From positions 1-8,008 of the forward strand of contig JALVXE010000167.1 in NCBI GenBank assembly GCA_027038385.1: a stretch of 8,008 bases of DNA, in the 5' to 3' direction. A program made the position numbers and the translations under genes. This DNA is from Thermotogaceae bacterium (GTDB lineage: Bacteria > Thermotogota > Thermotogae > Thermotogales > Thermotogaceae). The notes below the pieces were generated by a model that saw only the letters and a list, made by a program, of their open reading frames with translations, did no database searches and was not told the DNA's origin. How positions within the stretch are numbered: the stretch's first letter is position 1; each line of letters starts with the position of its first letter. Below are positions 5,665-8,008 of this stretch, one piece after another.

Positions 5665-6735
5665 GACTTTTGCTATCCAAAGAGCGGGTTCTTTCGAAAG
5701 ATCTATCACATCACCGTCAATATCGATGATGGGCTTTAAAAGCTTCTCGCTTCTTCCCACGACTATTCCTTCCCTTCCATCACTTAAAAGGACTCTGGTT
5801 CCAGTTGGATAAACTCCGACCATGTTCACAAAGATTGATACCATATCGGGATCGAAATACCTCTTTGAGCCCGATATTATCCACCTCATGGCGTAGTAAG
5901 GAGGCATGCTCTTTTCTTTGAGATCCTCAGATGTTAGGGTATCGTAAGCATCAGCTATCGCTATTATCCTCGCTATGGTCGGTATTCTCTTTCCCTTGAG
6001 CCCCATTGGGAATCCCTTTCCATCCCATCTTTCGTGGTGAAAGAGGACCGCATCTGTAACCTCTATGGGCATACCGGACTCCCTCAAAAACTTAGCTCCG
6101 ATAGCTGGATGGTTCATTATCTCATCATCCAATCTCTCAACGTCGTTTCTGGCTTCAGCACTTATCAATCCAAGGCCTATATCGTGGAGCATCCCCGCCT
6201 CTGTTATCCTTATAGCCTCATGTATCGGCATTCCCATTTCCACGGCTATCATTCCAGCTATGACGCCCGTGTTCATCAAATGCTTGTATAAAAAACCGGA
6301 AGCGTGCTTCTTGACTAGATTCAGAACGTTCCTCTTCTTGCCGAAAACTTCCGCCACCACTTTGTTGGCGACGTCTCTAACCTTGTCCTTATCTAGAGTC
6401 TCAGTTTCAAACAATTTTCCCACAACTTCTGTCATAGTGCTGATTGATTCGTTGTAAAGCTTTTCACTTATAGTCGGCGGAGCAGATGGAACGGCGAAAT
6501 CCTCTCTCGTCACTATCGCTTTCTCAACCTCTATCACCAGTGATTCGTCATCTTCGCCTTCCCCAACAAGAACAGGGACTCTTTTTATGTTTCTCTTTTT
6601 CATCAGGTCTATACTTTCTTCCGTCACGGTGGTTCCTTTCTTCAGAATGAGTGTAAAACTCACACCATCGAACACGTCGTCCGCTAAAACATCTCCTGGT
6701 TTAACCTCGTCGATGTCCTTCCATACAGTAGCCAT
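5659..6735 (-). CDS. HD-GYP-type phosphohydrolase, probable c-di-GMP phosphodiesterase
   Basis: A 358-residue protein of the HD-GYP superfamily; active members hydrolyse cyclic di-GMP at a two- or three-metal site. The N-terminal part (6-57, DIDEVKPGDVLADDVF to RVPVLV) resembles the small domain often preceding HD-GYP domains in non-REC proteins. A helical linker follows (90-145). In the catalytic domain I see H152, HD at 184-185, HP at 209-210, HHERWDGKGFP (233-243) and ADAYDTL (261-267). The C-terminal YPTGTRVLLSDGREGIVV (309-326) is also usual. Two signature departures stand out: GFP replaces GYP, and HDIG is followed by LG, where a lysine (HDIGK) is expected. Activity is therefore plausible but not certain. 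There is no signal peptide, membrane helix or REC domain. ATG 6735 is preferred to GTG 6744, which lies inside the SD (GGAGGTGG, 6741-6748). Confidence 0.88.
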   Translation of the reverse strand: MATVWKDIDEVKPGDVLADDVFDGVSFTLILKKGTTVTEESIDLMKKRNIKRVPVLVGEGEDDESLVIEVEKAIVTREDFAVPSAPPTISEKLYNESISTMTEVVGKLFETETLDKDKVRDVANKVVAEVFGKKRNVLNLVKKHASGFLYKHLMNTGVIAGMIAVEMGMPIHEAIRITEAGMLHDIGLGLISAEARNDVERLDDEIMNHPAIGAKFLRESGMPIEVTDAVLFHHERWDGKGFPMGLKGKRIPTIARIIAIADAYDTLTSEDLKEKSMPPYYAMRWIISGSKRYFDPDMVSIFVNMVGVYPTGTRVLLSDGREGIVVGRSEKLLKPIIDIDGDVIDLSKEPALWIAKVL

Positions 6736-6740
6736 TTCCC

Positions 6741-6748
6741 CCACCTCC
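6741..6748 (-). promoter_or_regulatory. Shine-Dalgarno deciding the HD-GYP start
   Basis: GGAGGTGG on the minus strand lies 8 bases (counted from the GGAGG core) before ATG 6735. The alternative GTG start at 6744 is part of this element and so is unlikely to be used. Confidence 0.8.
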
Positions 6749-6756
6749 GTGGGTTT

Positions 6757-6784
6757 ATTTTACAACACGAAGATTTCGTATCAA
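6757..6784 (-). promoter_or_regulatory. Promoter of the HD-GYP gene, overlapping the phosphatase stop codon
   Basis: Minus-strand TTGATA (6779-6784) and TAAAAT (6757-6762) are 16 bases apart. The -35 contains the TGA stop of the upstream phosphatase gene. Initiation near 6750 would leave only a few bases before the SD. This gives the HD-GYP gene a transcript independent of the phosphatase. Confidence 0.7.
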
Positions 6785-7530
6785 ATATTTTTCAGACGCT
6801 CAATTATCTCGTCATGAACATACCCGTTTGAAAAAACGTACTCCTTCCCGAATATCCCCTCTTCGTTTCCGTTAAAGTCCGTAACTCTGCCACCGGCTTC
6901 CTTCAGTATCAGAATGGCAGCAGCGACATCCCATGGGTTAGACCGCTTTGCAACATAAAAGTCCGCTTTGCCAGCCGCTATGTACGAAACCCCAACCGCT
7001 ATGCTCCCGAGCATTCTAACCCTGACGACTTTATCTTCGAGATCGGACAGGAGTTTTCCGGAGAAGTTCTTGAAAAATCCCATCAACCCCAAAGATTCTT
7101 TAAGCCTTCTTCTCTTTGAAACCTCTATTTTCTCACCGTTTTTATAGGCCCCATCTCCTTTAACAGCGTAGTACGTCTCATTAAGAGCCGGAAGATGCAC
7201 CACCCCGACAACGGGTTTTCCGTTTTCAACGTACGCTATTGAGATTGAGAAAGAAGGAAGTCCAAACACGAAATTCACGGTCCCGTCTATCGGGTCTATA
7301 ATCCACATCTTGTTCGATGAATTGTCCACACCTTCTTCTGCAAGCACACCCTCGTCGGGGAAGTTATCTCTAATGGCTTCTATGATCATGTCCTGAACTT
7401 TCTTGTCCATATCCGTAACTAGGTCTTGAAAAGAGCTCTTCTGAGACACGAGAGCAGGTCTTCCCCACTCACTCAAAAGGACATTTCCAACCTTTCTCGA
7501 TATCTTTATCGCGAAATCCAGCCTGTCCAT
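6781..7530 (-). CDS. suhB: Inositol-1-monophosphatase family phosphatase
   Basis: A complete 249-residue enzyme of the inositol monophosphatase/SuhB family, which removes phosphate from myo-inositol phosphates (and fructose-1,6-bisphosphate in some thermophilic members) using Mg2+. Metal and catalytic motifs are all present: AEEG (64-67), WIIDPIDGTVNF (76-87) and NPWDVAAA (198-205). It closely resembles, from memory, T. maritima TM1415 (starting MDRLDF, with WIIDPIDGT and NPWDIAAG). In thermophiles the reaction can feed synthesis of the heat-stress solute di-myo-inositol phosphate, an inference here. ATG 7530 is chosen because an 11-base SD (GGAGGTGATCC) precedes it. The open frame continues to 7692, but that extension is read through the tRNA-Val gene and its terminator and is spurious. 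No separate promoter is visible, so expression probably relies on readthrough from the tRNA. The symbol denotes the family, not a proven SuhB role. Confidence 0.94.
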   Translation of the reverse strand: MDRLDFAIKISRKVGNVLLSEWGRPALVSQKSSFQDLVTDMDKKVQDMIIEAIRDNFPDEGVLAEEGVDNSSNKMWIIDPIDGTVNFVFGLPSFSISIAYVENGKPVVGVVHLPALNETYYAVKGDGAYKNGEKIEVSKRRRLKESLGLMGFFKNFSGKLLSDLEDKVVRVRMLGSIAVGVSYIAAGKADFYVAKRSNPWDVAAAILILKEAGGRVTDFNGNEEGIFGKEYVFSNGYVHDEIIERLKNI

Positions 7531-7531
7531 T

Positions 7532-7542
7532 GGATCACCTCC
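7532..7542 (-). promoter_or_regulatory. Full-length anti-SD match before the phosphatase gene
   Basis: GGAGGTGATCC on the minus strand is an exact 11-base complement to the canonical 16S rRNA 3' tail (GGATCACCTCC). The GGAGG core is 7 bases from ATG 7530. It fixes the phosphatase start and predicts strong initiation. It begins two bases after the U tract of the upstream terminator. Confidence 0.9.
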
Positions 7543-7543
7543 G

Positions 7544-7573
7544 AAAAAATCAAAGGGGCCCATCCGGCCCCCC
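7544..7573 (-). terminator. Intrinsic terminator of tRNA-Val, ahead of the phosphatase gene
   Basis: Minus-strand stem GGGGCC/GGCCCC (six G-C pairs, extendable by two G-U pairs) with a 5-base loop, followed by TTTGATTTTTT. The interrupted U tract may make it leaky, which the downstream phosphatase gene would need since no other promoter is seen. Confidence 0.8.
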
Positions 7574-7575
7574 AT

Positions 7576-7650
7576 TGGTGGGCGCGGCAGGACTCGAACC
7601 TGCGGCCTCTTCCTCGTGAGGGAAGCGCTCTCCCACTGAGCTACGCGCCC
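7576..7650 (-). tRNA. tRNA-Val (anticodon CAC)
   Basis: The minus strand folds as a canonical cloverleaf: acceptor GGGCGCG/CGCGCCC, D stem GCTC/GAGC with a 7-base loop, anticodon stem CTTCC/GGAAG around loop CTCACGA (anticodon CAC, reading GUG), variable loop AGGCC, T arm GCAGG/CCTGC with loop TTCGAGT, and discriminator A. The CCA end is encoded (7576-7578), unlike the CAT tRNA in this window. The body is 72 bases, 75 with CCA. The promoter lies directly upstream and a terminator directly downstream. Confidence 0.97.
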
Positions 7651-7659
7651 ATCCGCAAA

Positions 7660-7674
7660 GCGTATTTTATACGC
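7660..7674. promoter_or_regulatory. Palindrome over the tRNA-Val -10 box
   Basis: GCGTAT-TTT-ATACGC is a perfect 6-bp inverted repeat with a 3-base centre. It covers the whole -10 element of the tRNA-Val promoter (7664-7669). It could be an operator, a hairpin, or chance symmetry around an AT-rich box. Confidence 0.45.
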
Positions 7675-7692
7675 ACAACGAGAGCTTTTCAA
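7664..7692 (-). promoter_or_regulatory. Promoter of tRNA-Val
   Basis: Minus-strand TTGAAA (7687-7692) and TAAAAT (7664-7669) are 17 bases apart. Initiation would fall near 7657, about 7 bases ahead of the mature tRNA 5' end. This promoter probably also supplies the phosphatase gene by readthrough. Confidence 0.85.
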
Positions 7693-7715
7693 TAGTTACA
7701 GTTTTGTTAAATCCG

Positions 7716-7745
7716 TTGACTGAACGAGATGCTAAACAGTATTAT
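7716..7745 (+). promoter_or_regulatory. Promoter of the ArsR-family gene
   Basis: TTGACT (7716-7721) and TATTAT (7740-7745) are 18 bases apart on the plus strand. The short inverted repeat CGTT-GACTG-AACG (7714-7726) spans the -35 box and might be an operator half. Initiation near 7752 gives a leader of about 60 bases. The promoter lies back to back with that of tRNA-Val, with 23 bases between the two -35 boxes. Confidence 0.7.
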
Positions 7746-7750
7746 GTATT

Positions 7751-7766
7751 CAGATAACCAGATAAC
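7751..7766 (+). repeat. Tandem octamer repeat at the ArsR gene transcript start
   Basis: CAGATAAC is repeated perfectly head to tail (7751-7758 and 7759-7766), right where transcription should start. It could be a binding site for the repressor encoded next to it, although ArsR-family operators are usually inverted repeats. Confidence 0.6.
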
Positions 7767-7795
7767 TAATTTACAATTCGTTTGCGAACCCATCA

Positions 7796-7810
7796 CTCGG
7801 AGGTATCGAG
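7796..7810 (+). promoter_or_regulatory. Ribosome-binding site of the ArsR gene inside a short stem-loop
   Basis: GGAGGT (7799-7804) lies 9 bases before ATG 7814. The flanking CTCG (7796-7799) and CGAG (7807-7810) could pair as a 4-bp stem, placing most of the SD in the loop. The stem is too short to be a convincing switch. Confidence 0.6.
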
Positions 7811-7813
7811 AGC

Positions 7814-8008
7814 ATGGAGGATTTTAAGGAAAAGGGCGAAAACTTAGACTTCGATAAGTATACAAATGAGGAGTGGATCCTTTCGAACGACGAAATTATA
7901 AAGGAGATGTCACAGTTTTATTCGGCGTTCTCCAACCCCACACGCCTCAGAATACTCCTGGTTCTCCTGAATGGAAACAAGTGTGTTGGAAAAATCGCTA
8001 ACATGCTC
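7814..8008 (+). CDS. ArsR-family transcriptional regulator, 5' part only
   Basis: Only the first 65 codons are in the window; the frame is open to the edge. After an acidic extension of about 30 residues (MEDFKEKGENLDFDKY...) comes SQFYSAFSNPTRLRILLVLL (33-52), the hallmark start of the ArsR/SmtB winged-helix fold. It continues with NGNKCVGKIANML (53-65), where the recognition helix-turn-helix begins. ArsR repressors are dimers that usually leave DNA on binding a metal or oxidant. Metal sensors of the arsenic/cadmium type carry CVC in this region; here it is CVG, and the N-terminal extension has no Cys or His. A classical alpha-3 or alpha-3N thiolate site is therefore unlikely. The alpha-5 site lies beyond the window, so the signal cannot be told. 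Autoregulation through its own promoter is usual for the family and plausible here. Confidence 0.85.
   Translation, partial: MEDFKEKGENLDFDKYTNEEWILSNDEIIKEMSQFYSAFSNPTRLRILLVLLNGNKCVGKIANML

Noticed and set aside
6065..6457. Plus-strand open frame of 130 codons inside the HD-GYP gene
   Set aside because: A shadow frame opposite the conserved HD domain, with no ribosome-binding site and Ser/Thr/Ile-rich antisense composition.
7426..7695. Plus-strand open frame of 89 codons antisense to tRNA-Val and the phosphatase N-terminus
   Set aside because: It contains the antisense tRNA translation (WARQDSNLRPLP), a well-known artefact, and lies opposite a certain gene.
1..8008. Mobile element, phage, CRISPR array or defence island
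   Set aside because: No transposase, integrase, nuclease, repeat array or terminal inverted repeats seen; gene content is housekeeping and transport with even codon use.

Overview
The window looks like chromosomal DNA of a thermophilic bacterium of the Thermotogota (Thermotoga or Pseudothermotoga type). This is inferred from three things. The inositol monophosphatase closely resembles, from memory, the Thermotoga maritima enzyme TM1415. Coding is rich in AGA/AGG and ATA codons. Genes are packed with overlaps and GTG/TTG starts behind strong Shine-Dalgarno (SD) sites. I could not run a database search, so the genus is open. There is no sign of a phage, IS element, CRISPR array or integrated island.

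Layout. (1) Positions 1-804, plus strand: the tail of an unrecognised, possibly beta-barrel protein, coupled by an ATGA overlap to a flavin-reductase-like flavoprotein. (2) Positions 788-3271, minus strand: tRNA(CAT) with a perfect consensus promoter and a tight intrinsic terminator, then comM (AAA+ ATPase of the Mg-chelatase/YifB family) and rsmA (16S rRNA dimethyladenosine methyltransferase), joined by a 4-base stop/start overlap and both starting at TTG. (3) Positions 3307-5664, plus strand: a promoter region diverging from the tRNA and a two-gene ABC-2 exporter (ATPase and 461-residue permease). (4) Positions 5659-7650, minus strand: tRNA-Val(CAC), its terminator, an inositol monophosphatase, and an HD-GYP-type phosphohydrolase with its own promoter. 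(5) Positions 7716-8008, plus strand: promoter, leader and first 65 codons of an ArsR-family repressor that runs off the window.

How the parts relate. The window is mostly housekeeping: translation (two tRNAs, RsmA), DNA recombination during transformation (ComM), small-molecule metabolism (the phosphatase and flavoprotein), second-messenger turnover (HD-GYP) and export. Both tRNA genes share a design: a strong promoter, a tRNA, a hairpin with a U tract, then a protein gene on the same strand. Two convergent gene pairs overlap at their 3' ends, leaving no room for terminators between them.

I do not see a convincing new biological system. The points most worth a second look are the altered metal-site and GYP motifs of the HD-GYP protein, the phosphatase gene sitting behind a tRNA terminator, the palindrome over the tRNA-Val -10 box, and the internally duplicated ABC permease of unknown cargo.
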